DNA of 64,000 nt, taken from the NCBI RefSeq assembly GCF_029945705.1, contig NZ_JAQSDC010000054.1, forward strand, positions 19,793-83,792, in the 5' to 3' direction. The stretch is from Methylotenera sp. GTDB taxonomy: Bacteria; Pseudomonadota; Gammaproteobacteria; Burkholderiales; Methylophilaceae. This document shows positions 1 to 9,531 of the stretch, piece by piece; the first letter of the stretch is position 1; the number at the start of each line of letters is the position of its first letter. The position numbers were made by a program, and so were the translations under genes. The notes under the pieces were generated by a model. That model ran no database searches. It saw nothing but the letters and a program-made list of their open reading frames with translations, and had not been told where the DNA came from.

Positions 1-428
1 TGCGTATGTTGCCCGGTGATGTTGCGCATTTAGCAGGTTTTGATTTTACCTTTAAAGGCGTAGAAGAAATACAAGGCCCAAATTACACCGCAAATAGAGG
101 GCAACTTCTAGTGAGTAAAAACGGAGTTGAGCGCACAACTCTCAATACTGAAAAAAGACTATATACCGTTACCAACATGCCGATGACCGAGGCTGGTATT
201 AGCCCCGCAGTGATTCATGACTTATACGCGTCACTCGGTGAGCCGCTCAGTGACGGTGCTTGGAGTATACGTATTTACCATAAACCAATGGTGGAATGGA
301 TATGGGTAGGCTGCATTCTAATGGGACTAGGTGGATTGTTAGCTTTATCCGATAGGCGCTATCGTATGAAAAAACGCAATAAAAATTCAAATAATGATGA
401 GCTGCTAGAGCAAGAGGTGCCTGCATGA
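1..428 (+). CDS. ccmF: Cytochrome c-type biogenesis protein CcmF, C-terminal part (5' end outside window)
   Basis: CcmF is the inner-membrane heme-lyase subunit of system I cytochrome c maturation, passing heme from holo-CcmE to apocytochrome c. Only about the last 142 codons are present and the frame is open to the window edge. Visible are the periplasmic end region, with the typical peptide YHKPMVEWIWVGCILMGLGG leading into the last membrane segment, then LALSDRRYR and a basic and acidic cytoplasmic tail. Its stop overlaps the ccmG start as ATGA, so the genes are translationally coupled. The identity is secure from these motifs and from ccmG, ccmH and ccmI following directly. Confidence 0.93.
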   Translation, partial: RMLPGDVAHLAGFDFTFKGVEEIQGPNYTANRGQLLVSKNGVERTTLNTEKRLYTVTNMPMTEAGISPAVIHDLYASLGEPLSDGAWSIRIYHKPMVEWIWVGCILMGLGGLLALSDRRYRMKKRNKNSNNDELLEQEVPA

Positions 429-952
429 AACGCGCTTTAGTCCCGTTAGTTATTTTTCTGGTGGTGGTAGGGTTTCTTTTTAAGGGGTTGTTTTTAAACC
501 CGAGAGAAGTGCCTTCGCCATTGGTAGGTAAGCCCGCGCCACAGTTTAATTTGGTGCGATTGGATGCGGCGGACAAAACATTTTCCCCAAAAGAAATGTT
601 AGGCAAAGTTTGGCTGCTTAACGCATGGGCATCATGGTGTGCTGCCTGTAAAGATGAGCATCCACTGTTAGTAGAGTTATCAAAGTCAGACTTTGTGCCA
701 ATTATTGGTTTAGATTACAAAGATAATAATCAAGACGCACAAAAATGGTTAGATGAGGCGGGTAATCCTTATGCTATCAATGCGGTGGATGCGGATGGTC
801 GTGTGGGGATTGATTATGGCGTGTATGGCGTACCAGAAACTTATGTGATTGATAAAAAGGGCAGCATTGCTTACAAGCAAATAGGCCCCATCACGATGGA
901 AGCGCTGCGGGATAAAATTGTTCCATTAGTTAAACAATTGCAGGCTCAATAA
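425..952 (+). CDS. ccmG: CcmG/DsbE thiol:disulfide interchange protein
   Basis: Membrane-anchored periplasmic thioredoxin-like protein that keeps apocytochrome c cysteines reduced for heme ligation. The 175 residues start with an N-terminal signal anchor (about 5-24), followed by a thioredoxin fold with the active-site motif WCAAC (Cys72 and Cys75) and the cis-proline motif GVPET near residue 135, which is typical of DsbE. The length fits the family. It overlaps ccmF by 4 bases and ccmH by 1 base (TAATG). A second TlpA-like thioredoxin is encoded at about 16.4-16.9 kb, but this one belongs to ccm by position. Confidence 0.96.
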   Translation: MKRALVPLVIFLVVVGFLFKGLFLNPREVPSPLVGKPAPQFNLVRLDAADKTFSPKEMLGKVWLLNAWASWCAACKDEHPLLVELSKSDFVPIIGLDYKDNNQDAQKWLDEAGNPYAINAVDADGRVGIDYGVYGVPETYVIDKKGSIAYKQIGPITMEALRDKIVPLVKQLQAQ

Positions 953-1413
953 TGCTCAATAAACTATTAAATTTAGTAGCAGCTTGTTTTTTAATGCAGG
1001 CTTTAAACCTCAGTGCACAAGAAGCGCAGCCTATGCAAAATAATGCGGCGGTTGAAGTGCAAGTGCAGCGTTTATCTACTCAACTTCGTTGCTTGGTGTG
1101 CCAAAACCAGACATTGGCTGATTCACATGCCGCACTCGCACAAGATTTAGTGCAAGAGATTCGTGAAATGGCGGCTAAAGGCATGAGCGATCAAGAGATT
1201 ATTGATTACTTGGTCGCCCGCTATGGTGATTTTGTGCGCTATCGCCCACCTCTTAAAGCGAGTACCGTTTTATTGTGGTTAGGGCCATTTGCCTTGCTAT
1301 TAATTGGTGGGTTTGGATTATTTCTTCAATTGCGTAGACGTCAAACAATGGCCAGTGATGCGCCGTTGACTGCAGAAGAAACCCGTAAAGTACGCGAATT
1401 ACTCAATAAGTAA
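952..1413 (+). CDS. ccmH: Cytochrome c maturation protein CcmH
   Basis: Periplasmic thiol oxidoreductase of the heme lyase complex that acts on apocytochrome CXXCH motifs. The 153-residue protein has a cleavable-looking signal peptide (1-22) and the diagnostic family motif LRCLVCQNQ with Cys47 and Cys50. A single membrane segment lies at about 104-126, followed by a short basic cytoplasmic tail. This is the short CcmH type; the TPR part that is fused in E. coli is a separate gene (ccmI) here. Translation is coupled to ccmG through a TAATG junction. Confidence 0.96.
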   Translation: MLNKLLNLVAACFLMQALNLSAQEAQPMQNNAAVEVQVQRLSTQLRCLVCQNQTLADSHAALAQDLVQEIREMAAKGMSDQEIIDYLVARYGDFVRYRPPLKASTVLLWLGPFALLLIGGFGLFLQLRRRQTMASDAPLTAEETRKVRELLNK

Positions 1414-1434
1414 TTCATAAAATAAGGAAGCATG

Positions 1435-2658
1435 ATGTTGTTATTTTGGGTAGTAGTAATTGCAATGATAGTCGCTACGCTGGCGCTCATTCTGCCAGCT
1501 TTGTTAAAGCCAAGTAAAACCGTCACCACAGACGCTAATGCTGAAAGGCGTGCAATTTTTCGTCAGCAGTTTTATGAAATTGGGCAAGATAAAACCAACG
1601 GCATACTGGACGCTAAGCAGTATGAGCTTGCTAAAACTGAACTTGAGCGACGCATGCTTGATGAAATTGGTACAAATAACGTGCTAACTGCCAACAGCAA
1701 GCCAGACCGTACATTGGCGTTGATTTTATTTATAGTATTGCCATTAGCTTCATTATTAATTTATTACAAAATTGGTAGTCCAGCAGCCATCAATATGCCA
1801 AATGCAGCTCAAACTATTGAAGAGCAAAGCGCGCGAGCGGGTGACGTAGAACCGCTGCTAGCAGCAATGAATGCTAAGTTAGCGCAAAATCCAACCGATG
1901 GGAAAGGTTGGGCGCTATTGGCAAGAACTTATGTAGAGCTTGGCCGAGCTTCTGATGCTGTTCCAGCTTATGAAAAAGCCTTAAAAATAATACCGAATGA
2001 TGCGCAACTGTTAGCCGACTATGCAGATGCTTTAGCAGTTTCGAATGGTTATAACCTAGCAGGTAAACCAACCGAGCTAGTGGATCAGGCCCTAAAGCTA
2101 GACCCACATCATGTTAAATCCTTATTGTTAGCTGCTGCGGCTGCAACCAATCGTAAAGATTACAAGCAAGCCATTATTTATTGGCAGAATCTGCAAAAAG
2201 AATTGCCGGCTGACTCTGACATCGCGCCTAAAGTAAAGGCTTCGTTAGATGAAGTGTATCGATTAGCGGGTATTAAAGTACCTGTAGCTAGTAATGCGCC
2301 AACCGCGCCAGCCGCTCAAGGTGTTAGTGGGATGGTTAAAATAGCACCAGCGCTAGCCGCCAATCTTGACCCTGCTGCTACGGTATTTGTGTATGCGCGT
2401 GCCGCGCAAGGCGCGGCTATGCCACTTGCCATTGAGCGCACTACTGTTAAAGAGTTACCTTACACTTATCAATTAGATGACAGTAAAGGGTTAATGCCAG
2501 CGAATAAGCTTTCGCAAGCGAGTGAAGTGATTATCGTGGCGCGAATCTCTAAAACTGGCGACGCTAAACCGCAAGCAGGTGATTTACAAGGTATGTCAGC
2601 GGCAGTTAAACCTAATGGTGGCAAAGTTGATATTGAAATCAATGAACTGCTAAAGTAG
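1435..2658 (+). CDS. ccmI: CcmI, apocytochrome c chaperone with TPR repeats
   Basis: CcmI presents apocytochrome c to the CcmF/CcmH heme lyase. The 407-residue protein has an N-terminal membrane helix (1-21), a second membrane segment at about 94-112, and TPR-like repeats in the periplasmic region (about 150-270, including GWALLARTYVELGRASDAVPAYEKAL split over helices). A beta-rich C-terminal domain typical of long CcmI forms follows. Tandem ATGs occur at 1432 and 1435. The AAGGAAG at 1424-1430 is better spaced for 1435, so that start is given. It is the last gene of the ccm operon. Confidence 0.92.
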   Translation: MLLFWVVVIAMIVATLALILPALLKPSKTVTTDANAERRAIFRQQFYEIGQDKTNGILDAKQYELAKTELERRMLDEIGTNNVLTANSKPDRTLALILFIVLPLASLLIYYKIGSPAAINMPNAAQTIEEQSARAGDVEPLLAAMNAKLAQNPTDGKGWALLARTYVELGRASDAVPAYEKALKIIPNDAQLLADYADALAVSNGYNLAGKPTELVDQALKLDPHHVKSLLLAAAAATNRKDYKQAIIYWQNLQKELPADSDIAPKVKASLDEVYRLAGIKVPVASNAPTAPAAQGVSGMVKIAPALAANLDPAATVFVYARAAQGAAMPLAIERTTVKELPYTYQLDDSKGLMPANKLSQASEVIIVARISKTGDAKPQAGDLQGMSAAVKPNGGKVDIEINELLK

Positions 2659-2736
2659 GTCGCTGCTCATTTCGCGCAGGCGATAAGCTATTGCGCATTG
2701 CCCTTTGATAATTAAGATAGATAACCGAAATAAATT

Positions 2737-5349
2737 ATGACAATGCCAATAGAAAAAGACCTGACACCTAAGACCATTTACTTAAAAGACTATCAGCCAG
2801 CGCCGTATAAAGTAGCGCATGTGAACCTCAGTTTTACATTGCTTGAAGATAAAACAATTGTGAAGTCTGAAGTGTTGTACGTTAAAAACCCTGACAGCGC
2901 TTCAAATGACTTAATCTTAAATGGTGAAGGTCAAACAATTACCTCGGTTGAGCTTGATAACAACGCGTTTGCTGGCTACAGCATCACTAACGATACGCTG
3001 ACCATCAACAATGCGAGTGAGAAGTTTACACTGACGATTACCTCCGTAATTGATCCAGCATCCAACACATTGCTTGAGGGTTTATATAAATCTCAAGGCA
3101 CTTACTGCACGCAATGTGAAGCAGAAGGCTTTCGCCGCATCACATACTTTCAAGATCGTCCAGATGTGCTCAGCACGTTTACTGTGCGTGTTGAGGGTGA
3201 TAAAAATAAGTATCCTGTGTTGCTTTCTAACGGCAACCTCGTCGACTCAGGCGAAAGTGTTGATGGGCGACACTTTACCGTTTGGCATGATCCATTTCCA
3301 AAACCTTGTTACCTTTTTGCTTTGGTTGCTGGCAATCTCGTGCGAGTTGCAGATACATTTAAAACAATGTCTGGACGCAATGTCGACCTGCACATCTATG
3401 TTCGTACAGGTGATGAAAAACAATGTGACCACGCCATGCAGTCGCTCATTAAAGCCATGAAATGGGATGAAGAAAAGTACGGCCGTGAGTATGAGCTGGA
3501 TTTGTTTAATATCGTCGCGGTGAGTGATTTCAACATGGGCGCCATGGAAAACACCTCACTTAATATTTTTAACACTTCGCTAGTACTCGCCCATCAAGAT
3601 ACCGCGACTGACAATGATTTTATGAGTGTTGAAGGCGTGATTGGACATGAGTATTTCCATAACTGGACTGGCAATCGTGTGACTTGCAGAGACTGGTTTC
3701 AACTCTCACTCAAAGAAGGCTTTACCGTTTTTAGAGACCAAGAGTTTAGTGCTGATATGAACTCTCCAGCCGTGCAGCGGATTGATGATGTTAACTCTTT
3801 GCGCCGCCTGCAATTCTCAGAAGATGCTGGACCACTGGCGCACGCTGTGCAGCCTGATCAATTTATCGAGATTAGCAACTTCTATACAAAAACCGTGTAT
3901 GAGAAAGGTGCGGAAATCATTCGTATGCAGCACACCTTATTAGGTGAGGAAACATTTCGCAAAGCGACTGACCTATATTTTGACCGTTATGATGGGCACG
4001 CTGTCACCTGTGATGACTTTGTACAATGCATGGCAGACGCATCAGGCCGTGATATGTCGCAATTCTTTTTATGGTATAAGCAAGCGGGAACGCCAACTTT
4101 AAAAGTTTCTAGCCAATACAATGCTGCATTGAGCACATATACACTCACGCTTCAGCAATCTCAACCTGCAACGGCTGGGCAGGTAGATAAAAAGCCACTC
4201 CATATACCCGTGGCAGCTGGTTTGCTTGATGCAACAGGCGCACAAACGCATGACACACAAATACTTGAAGTGACTGAGCGTGAGCAAAGCTTTACATTCA
4301 ATAACGTCAATACGCCGCCAGTGCCGTCAATCTTGCGTGGTTTCTCTGCGCCAGTAAAATTAATCACAGACTTGAGCGATGATGATCTTCGTCTATTGCA
4401 GCTTAAAGATACCGATGGTTTCAACCGATGGGATGCAGGTCAAACCCTTGCTTTGCGTAACATCGAGCGTGTAATGGCAGATAGCGAAGCTGATATCTCT
4501 CTATTTGTAGATGATTTTGGTGCGATGGTTGAGCAAGGTCTTGCCAATAAAGGCGACAAAGCATTACTTGCGCGCGCGCTCACTTTACCTGCAGTAGCGG
4601 TCATTGCACAAACGCAGAAAGTGATTGACCCTGCAGCCATAGATAATGCTCGCACGCACTTACTTAAAACAATTAAACAGACGCACAAAGAAGTGTTGCA
4701 ACGCTTGTATCAAGACAATAGTAATACTGGTGAGTTTTCATTATCACCAGAAGCAATGGGTCGCAGAGCACTACAAAATACCGTGCTTGAGCTATTAACT
4801 GTCACCAATGGAACTGGATGTGCTGCTTTTGCCAAGGGGCATTATGATGCAGCTGATAATATGACCGATATTATTGCTGCGGCATCGTGCTTGTCTGACA
4901 GTGTGCATGTTCAAAGAGAAGAGGTTTTAGCGGATTTCTATCGTCGGTTTAAGGGCTATCCGCTGGTGGTGGATAAATGGTTCTCTCTCCAAGCGATTGC
5001 AAACAGAGAGGCTATCTTTGATGACTTTGCGAAACTACTGAAGCATCCAGATTTTAATATTAAAAACCCTAATCGGGTGCGCTCACTTTATTCTGCATTC
5101 TCAATCAACAATCCAGTAAAATTTCATGACCCAAGCGGTCAAGGCTATGCCATTTTGAGAGATGTGATTATTGAGTTAAATGAAATCAACCCACAAATTG
5201 CATCACGCCAAGTGACGCCGTTTCGTGAATGGAAGCGTTATACACCAGCTTTGCAAGCGCAGATGAAAGACGCACTGCAAACAATTATGAATACACCCAA
5301 GTTATCAAGCGATGTGTTCGAGATTGTGAGTAAAAGCTTAAACGGTTAG
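2737..5349 (+). CDS. pepN: Aminopeptidase N (M1 family zinc metallopeptidase)
   Basis: Broad-specificity cytosolic aminopeptidase that removes N-terminal residues from peptides. The 870-residue length matches the bacterial alanyl aminopeptidase PepN. The exopeptidase motif GAMEN is near residue 269. The zinc site HEXXH-X18-E is complete: His304, Glu305, His308 and Glu327. A C-terminal helical ARM-like domain covers roughly 545-870. No signal peptide is visible. ATGs at 2737 and 2743 are both possible starts and the Shine-Dalgarno is weak. It stands alone, with a short hairpin downstream. Confidence 0.97.
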   Translation: MTMPIEKDLTPKTIYLKDYQPAPYKVAHVNLSFTLLEDKTIVKSEVLYVKNPDSASNDLILNGEGQTITSVELDNNAFAGYSITNDTLTINNASEKFTLTITSVIDPASNTLLEGLYKSQGTYCTQCEAEGFRRITYFQDRPDVLSTFTVRVEGDKNKYPVLLSNGNLVDSGESVDGRHFTVWHDPFPKPCYLFALVAGNLVRVADTFKTMSGRNVDLHIYVRTGDEKQCDHAMQSLIKAMKWDEEKYGREYELDLFNIVAVSDFNMGAMENTSLNIFNTSLVLAHQDTATDNDFMSVEGVIGHEYFHNWTGNRVTCRDWFQLSLKEGFTVFRDQEFSADMNSPAVQRIDDVNSLRRLQFSEDAGPLAHAVQPDQFIEISNFYTKTVYEKGAEIIRMQHTLLGEETFRKATDLYFDRYDGHAVTCDDFVQCMADASGRDMSQFFLWYKQAGTPTLKVSSQYNAALSTYTLTLQQSQPATAGQVDKKPLHIPVAAGLLDATGAQTHDTQILEVTEREQSFTFNNVNTPPVPSILRGFSAPVKLITDLSDDDLRLLQLKDTDGFNRWDAGQTLALRNIERVMADSEADISLFVDDFGAMVEQGLANKGDKALLARALTLPAVAVIAQTQKVIDPAAIDNARTHLLKTIKQTHKEVLQRLYQDNSNTGEFSLSPEAMGRRALQNTVLELLTVTNGTGCAAFAKGHYDAADNMTDIIAAASCLSDSVHVQREEVLADFYRRFKGYPLVVDKWFSLQAIANREAIFDDFAKLLKHPDFNIKNPNRVRSLYSAFSINNPVKFHDPSGQGYAILRDVIIELNEINPQIASRQVTPFREWKRYTPALQAQMKDALQTIMNTPKLSSDVFEIVSKSLNG

Positions 5350-5411
5350 GCTCGAATACTGAAAACTGTCTATGTTGTTCTGTTGTGAAATGAATCACAC
5401 AAGGTTAAAGA

Positions 5412-5428
5412 CACCTCAAGGTGAGGTG
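5412..5428 (+). terminator. Possible weak terminator hairpin after pepN
   Basis: A 7-bp perfect inverted repeat, CACCTCA and TGAGGTG with a 3-base loop, lies 63 bases after the pepN stop. The following tract is only moderately T-rich (GTTATTTGTT), so rho-independent termination is uncertain. Confidence 0.4.
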
Positions 5429-5545
5429 CGCAAGTTATTTGTTAAGTTCAATATTTACATGTAAGTAGTGATGCGATATTTAAAGTAGCTTTTATCAATC
5501 TGAAACTAACTAAAGACTGATATGCTTCACTAAAAAGGCGAATAT

Positions 5546-7237
5546 ATGGATCATGACTTAACACTCATTACAACTATTGCATCAGGCTTCGGCCTTGCTT
5601 TAATTTTTGGTTTTATCGCCGAACGTTGCAAGCTGCCAGCGTTAGTCGGTTACTTATTCGCGGGTATTTTGATTGGTCCAGCAACACCTGGATTTGTTGC
5701 AGATGTCAGTATTGCCTCTCAGTTATCTGAAATTGGCGTGATGCTACTCATGTTCGGCGTTGGCTTGCACTTCTCAATTAACGATTTGATGTCAGTGAAG
5801 CGAATTGCCTTACCAGGTGCTGTCATACAAATGACAATCTCTACCGTGCTTGGCATGTTGCTAGCTAATTGGTGGGGCTGGACATTAGGTGAAGGCTTAA
5901 TCTTTGGTTTAGCGCTATCTTGTGCCAGTACTGTTGTGTTGTTAAAGGCGCTTGAGTCCAGAGGCATACTCGAGAGTATGAATGGTAAAATAGCTGTGGG
6001 TTGGTTGGTGGTTGAAGACCTAGTCACTGTATTAGTCTTAGTGTTAATGCCGCCACTAGCAGCCATTTTAGGTGGCGTTACTACAGAAGTGACTTCTACG
6101 CCATTATGGCAGACCATTAGCTTTACGCTTTTGCAGGTGACAGGCTTTATCGTTTTGATGCTGGTCGTTGGTAAGCGACTGCTGCCTTGGATCCTGTGGC
6201 ATGTTGCAAAAACAGGCTCAAGAGAACTCTTCACTTTATCTGTTGTTTCCGCCGCAATTGGCATTGCCTACGGCGCGGCAATATTGTTTAGCGTGTCGTT
6301 CGCACTAGGGGCTTTTTTTGCAGGCATGGTGATGCGTGAGTCTGAGTTCAGTCATCGAGCCGCTGAAGAATCATTGCCACTTAGAGATGCCTTTGCTGTG
6401 TTGTTCTTTGTGTCCGTTGGAATGCTATTTGAGCCTTCGATATTACTTTCGAAACCATTGAGCGTATTAGCCGTTGTAGCCATCATTGTTTTTGGTAAAT
6501 CCATTGCTGCCATGGTGATCACGTTGGTACTTCGCTACCCGCTCAACACGGCACTTACTGTGGCTGCAAGTTTGGCTCAAATTGGTGAGTTCTCTTTCAT
6601 TCTAGCCGGCTTGGGCGTTTCATTAGGCATTCTGCCAGCTGAAGGCATGAGCCTAATTCTAGCAGGTGCTTTAATTTCAATTGCCATCAATCCATTGGTA
6701 TTCTCAATCATTAAACCATTTAAAAAATGGGTGCTCGGTGTTTCTGAAGTGGCTCGCCAATATGAACAGCGTGTGGATCAGTTTTCTGAACTGCCAATGA
6801 GCACCGAGCGCAAATACTTGGAAGGCCAAGTCGTGCTGGTGGGTTATGGGCGCGTTGGCAAAAGGATTGCTAAAGCATTAAGTGACAGCAATATTCCTTA
6901 CGTTGTCGCTGAAGAGAATAGAGAGATTGTTGAGAGCCTGCGTAAAAAAGGCATACCAGCAGTATCCGGAAATGCCTCTGAACCATCTGTATTAATTCAA
7001 GCGCATATTGCAAACGCATCCATGCTGGTCATTGCAACTCCAGATACGATTAATATAAGAAAAATGGCCGAAACTGCAAAAGCACTTCGACCTGAGATTA
7101 AGATTGTAGTTAGAACACATAATGAAGATGAATCTAAATTACTCACAACAGAAAATATTGGTGAAGTATTTTATGGCGAAGAAGAACTCGCAAGTGGAAT
7201 GAGCAAGTTTATCGTTGGGCAATATATTCCACAGTAG
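5546..7237 (+). CDS. YbaL/KefB-type monovalent cation:proton antiporter (CPA2) with TrkA-N domain
   Basis: Inner-membrane antiporter expected to exchange K+ (or Na+) for protons. The 563-residue protein has about 12 membrane helices over residues 1-395, with family peptides VGYLFAGILIGP, LLMFGVGLHFS and SHRAAEESLPLRDAFAVLFF. A cytosolic Rossmann TrkA-N domain begins near residue 427 with the nucleotide motif GYGRVG. The overall pattern is closest in memory to E. coli YbaL, which has the same length class and the same N-terminal start. No KefF/KefG ancillary gene is adjacent, so gating by glutathione adducts cannot be assumed. Start ATG 5546 is preceded by AAAGGCG. Confidence 0.92.
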   Translation: MDHDLTLITTIASGFGLALIFGFIAERCKLPALVGYLFAGILIGPATPGFVADVSIASQLSEIGVMLLMFGVGLHFSINDLMSVKRIALPGAVIQMTISTVLGMLLANWWGWTLGEGLIFGLALSCASTVVLLKALESRGILESMNGKIAVGWLVVEDLVTVLVLVLMPPLAAILGGVTTEVTSTPLWQTISFTLLQVTGFIVLMLVVGKRLLPWILWHVAKTGSRELFTLSVVSAAIGIAYGAAILFSVSFALGAFFAGMVMRESEFSHRAAEESLPLRDAFAVLFFVSVGMLFEPSILLSKPLSVLAVVAIIVFGKSIAAMVITLVLRYPLNTALTVAASLAQIGEFSFILAGLGVSLGILPAEGMSLILAGALISIAINPLVFSIIKPFKKWVLGVSEVARQYEQRVDQFSELPMSTERKYLEGQVVLVGYGRVGKRIAKALSDSNIPYVVAEENREIVESLRKKGIPAVSGNASEPSVLIQAHIANASMLVIATPDTINIRKMAETAKALRPEIKIVVRTHNEDESKLLTTENIGEVFYGEEELASGMSKFIVGQYIPQ

Positions 7238-7343
7238 TTTAGTTTTGTTGCTGGTCAAACTGATCCCTGCTAAGACGAACTATATGGGACAGCTTACAAT
7301 ATTTGTATTTTATAGATACATTAATCCAAACGAAATTAACAAT

Positions 7344-8135
7344 ATGAGCATTCGACAATCCACAAAATACCTCAGCGTTTTATCTTTTTGCCTGCTAATT
7401 GTTTCATCATTAGTTGCCAAAGCTGAAGACTCTACCTCTACGGCAACCCCTTATCGACCTACGGTCTCCAATCCAGCCACTTTGTCAGCACCTGGTTGGT
7501 TAGAAATGGAGTTGGGGTGGCAGACAATCAAGGGTGGCGGCGATAAATGGCGCAACAGTCTTCCATTTTTAGCCAAGTTAGCATTTACTGATGATTGGGG
7601 TGTTTTAGTCGGCAATGAATTAGCCGTTAGAAGAACAGATTTTGATGATGCGAAATATGAGGGAGTTGGAGACACAACACTCATTGTCAAACATCGCATT
7701 TCAAGTGGAGTCGAGGGTATCGATTGGGGTGTAGAAGCGGGTTATAAATTGCCGACTGCAAAAGATACGATAGGTAGTGGGAAAGGAGATTTCATTCTTA
7801 ATGGAATTTATAGTGCTGACTTTTCAGCTAGCCATCTTGATTTGAATCTTGGTGCAACACGCTTAGGTGCAATAGATGATGGTGATGGGCGCTTACAATA
7901 TAATTGGGCGGCATCTGTGTCACATAACCTAAATGAAAAATGGGGAGTGTTTGGTGAGTTAAGTGGAGTTTATCAACATAATGCCTCTACACAATTCCAA
8001 TTGATGACAGGTGCAAGTTATAACTACAGCAATCGTATAGTTCTTGATGCGGGTTTGACGGTTGGACTTGCTACAGCTTCACAAGACTGGTCTATTTTCT
8101 CTGGAGTAACTGTATTATTGGACAACTTGTGGTGA
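7344..8135 (+). CDS. Secreted outer-membrane-type beta-barrel protein, MetA-pathway/transporter-like family
   Basis: The 263-residue protein starts with a signal peptide (MSIRQSTK, then a hydrophobic core ending VAKAEDS). A run of alternating amphipathic beta strands follows, such as WLEMELGWQTIKGG, VGDTTLIVKHRI and WGVEAGYKLPTAKDT. This resembles the family annotated as putative MetA-pathway of phenol degradation, whose true role is poorly known. A longer frame from 7215 would overlap the antiporter and bury the signal peptide, so 7344 was chosen. No partner gene indicates a substrate. Confidence 0.78.
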   Translation: MSIRQSTKYLSVLSFCLLIVSSLVAKAEDSTSTATPYRPTVSNPATLSAPGWLEMELGWQTIKGGGDKWRNSLPFLAKLAFTDDWGVLVGNELAVRRTDFDDAKYEGVGDTTLIVKHRISSGVEGIDWGVEAGYKLPTAKDTIGSGKGDFILNGIYSADFSASHLDLNLGATRLGAIDDGDGRLQYNWAASVSHNLNEKWGVFGELSGVYQHNASTQFQLMTGASYNYSNRIVLDAGLTVGLATASQDWSIFSGVTVLLDNLW

Positions 8136-8292
8136 TGGTGAAGTGCTACTGAGGCTTCAATGGCTGTTATCTGCTTCAACAGAAATGAGCCACAAATATA
8201 CGTTAGCTTCTTTAAAAGTATCTAAGACTTATAATCCATAGTGTCGAATGAAAATGGTTGAAACCCATTAGGTGTCAGCCATTTTATTTTTA

Positions 8293-8369
8293 TGGTGCGC
8301 CCGGCGGGAGTCGAACCCACGACCTTTGGCTTCGGAAACCAACACTCTATCCAGCTGAGCTACGGGCGC
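8293..8369 (-). tRNA. tRNA-Arg (anticodon CCG)
   Basis: Read on the minus strand, this folds into a full 77-nt cloverleaf. The acceptor stem is GCGCCCG/CGGGCGC, the D arm is GCTC...GAGT, and the anticodon stem TTGGT/GCCAA carries the loop TTCCGAA, giving anticodon CCG. The T arm is GTGGG/CCCGC with loop TTCGACT. The discriminator A and the 3' CCA are encoded in the DNA (8293-8296). The flanks 8136-8292 and 8370-8507 contain no gene that I can support. Confidence 0.97.
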
Positions 8370-8507
8370 AAATAATGCACGCATTATAGCAAACCATGGC
8401 TTTCCATGTGTTTTTACCTGAATGAGTATGACCTTTTGCCATAAGTTAAAGTGTGGGTATAATGTTAATAATATGTATCTATTAACTAAACTAGGAAATG
8501 TGCTGTT

Positions 8508-9419
8508 ATGAGCAATAACGATAAAGAATATAAAGGCTCCACAATAAAGCAATTAATTTTGGTGATTCCAGGTGCTATTTTAGCGTTTACCTTATTGATT
8601 TCATTGATTGCAAAAACCTCTAGTGTTGTTGGTACGCCAGCAGCTGAAGTACCACAAGCTGTGGTTGCTCAAGTTGAAGAGAATATTAAGCCACTAGCAA
8701 CTGTTGAAGTCGCAGTAGCTGATGCTGGCCCACATGTTGATAAAAGTGGTGAGGAGATTGTTAATGGTGTTTGTAGTGCATGTCATGGCGGCGGTTTAAT
8801 GGGCTCACCTAAAATTGGTGATAAAGGTCAATGGGGTCCTCGTATTGCTCAAGGCTACGATACGTTGATTAGCCATGCTATTAATGGTATTCGTAGCATG
8901 CCTGCTCGTGGTGGTAATGCTGCATTGACTGATGGTGAAATTGCAAATGCGGTGGCGTATATGGCAAATCAAGGCGGCGCTAACTTTACGCCACCAGCAT
9001 CAAAAACTGCTGCCCCTGCAGATGCGAAAACAGCTGAAGTGGCTCCAGTCGCGACTGCTGCGGTACCTGCAACAAAAGCGGTAGAGAAAAAAGCCGAAGC
9101 TGTAGCCGTTGTAGAAAAAGCTGCAGCGCCAGTAGTTGTTGCAACTGCATCACCTGCTGCAAGCAAAGGCAAAAGCGGTCAAGAAGTCTACAAAGCAGTT
9201 TGCAGTATGTGTCACGGTGGCGGTTTGATGGGTGCGCCTAAATTTGGTGATAAAGAACAATGGGCACCACGTATTGCACAAGGTCACGACACATTGGTCA
9301 CTCATGCGCTTAAAGGTATTCGTATGATGCCAGCAAAAGGTGGCAATGCTGATTTGAGCGATGATGAAGTGGCTGGCGCAGTAAAATACATGGCGAATGA
9401 AGCTGGCGCAGGATTCTAA
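8508..9419 (+). CDS. Membrane-anchored diheme cytochrome c (tandem cytochrome c5-like domains)
   Basis: Electron-transfer protein with an N-terminal membrane anchor (about 16-37) and two class I cytochrome c domains on the periplasmic side. The heme motifs are CSACH (89-93) and CSMCH (232-236). Likely axial methionines sit in RSMPARGG and RMMPAKGG. The two domains are clear duplicates, sharing CHGGGLMG, W-PRIAQG and YMAN peptides. They are joined by a 60-residue linker rich in Ala, Val, Pro and Lys. Start ATG 8508 has AGGAA upstream. A strong terminator follows. The specific donor and acceptor are unknown. Confidence 0.92.
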   Translation: MSNNDKEYKGSTIKQLILVIPGAILAFTLLISLIAKTSSVVGTPAAEVPQAVVAQVEENIKPLATVEVAVADAGPHVDKSGEEIVNGVCSACHGGGLMGSPKIGDKGQWGPRIAQGYDTLISHAINGIRSMPARGGNAALTDGEIANAVAYMANQGGANFTPPASKTAAPADAKTAEVAPVATAAVPATKAVEKKAEAVAVVEKAAAPVVVATASPAASKGKSGQEVYKAVCSMCHGGGLMGAPKFGDKEQWAPRIAQGHDTLVTHALKGIRMMPAKGGNADLSDDEVAGAVKYMANEAGAGF

Positions 9420-9479
9420 TTAAACTGAATAATCTAGCTTTAATTAAATTTAGTTTTAAATAGTAAAATCATGAAAAAT

Positions 9480-9515
9480 AAAAAAGCCACTTACATCGTT
9501 AAGTGGCTTTTTTAT
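9480..9515 (+). terminator. Rho-independent terminator after the diheme cytochrome gene
   Basis: Perfect 8-bp stem GCCACTTA/TAAGTGGC (9486-9493 with 9500-9507) with a 6-base loop, flanked by an A-run and followed by seven Ts. It ends transcription 60 bases past the cytochrome stop, just before apaH. Confidence 0.93.
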
Positions 9516-9531
9516 TACGGGTAAGGAATCA

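Noticed and set aside
3050..3460. 136-codon plus-strand frame within pepN
   Set aside because: Alternative frame of a well-supported aminopeptidase; no Shine-Dalgarno and no domain.
5719..6264. 181-codon minus-strand open frame
   Set aside because: Lies wholly inside the YbaL-like antiporter gene on the other strand. Its product is Thr/Pro/Ser-rich low-quality sequence with no motif or start signal.
8268..8552. 94-codon minus-strand frame over the tRNA
   Set aside because: It translates the tRNA-Arg gene and the start of the cytochrome gene. The peptide PVAQLDRVLVSEAKGRGFDS is the typical false translation of a tRNA.
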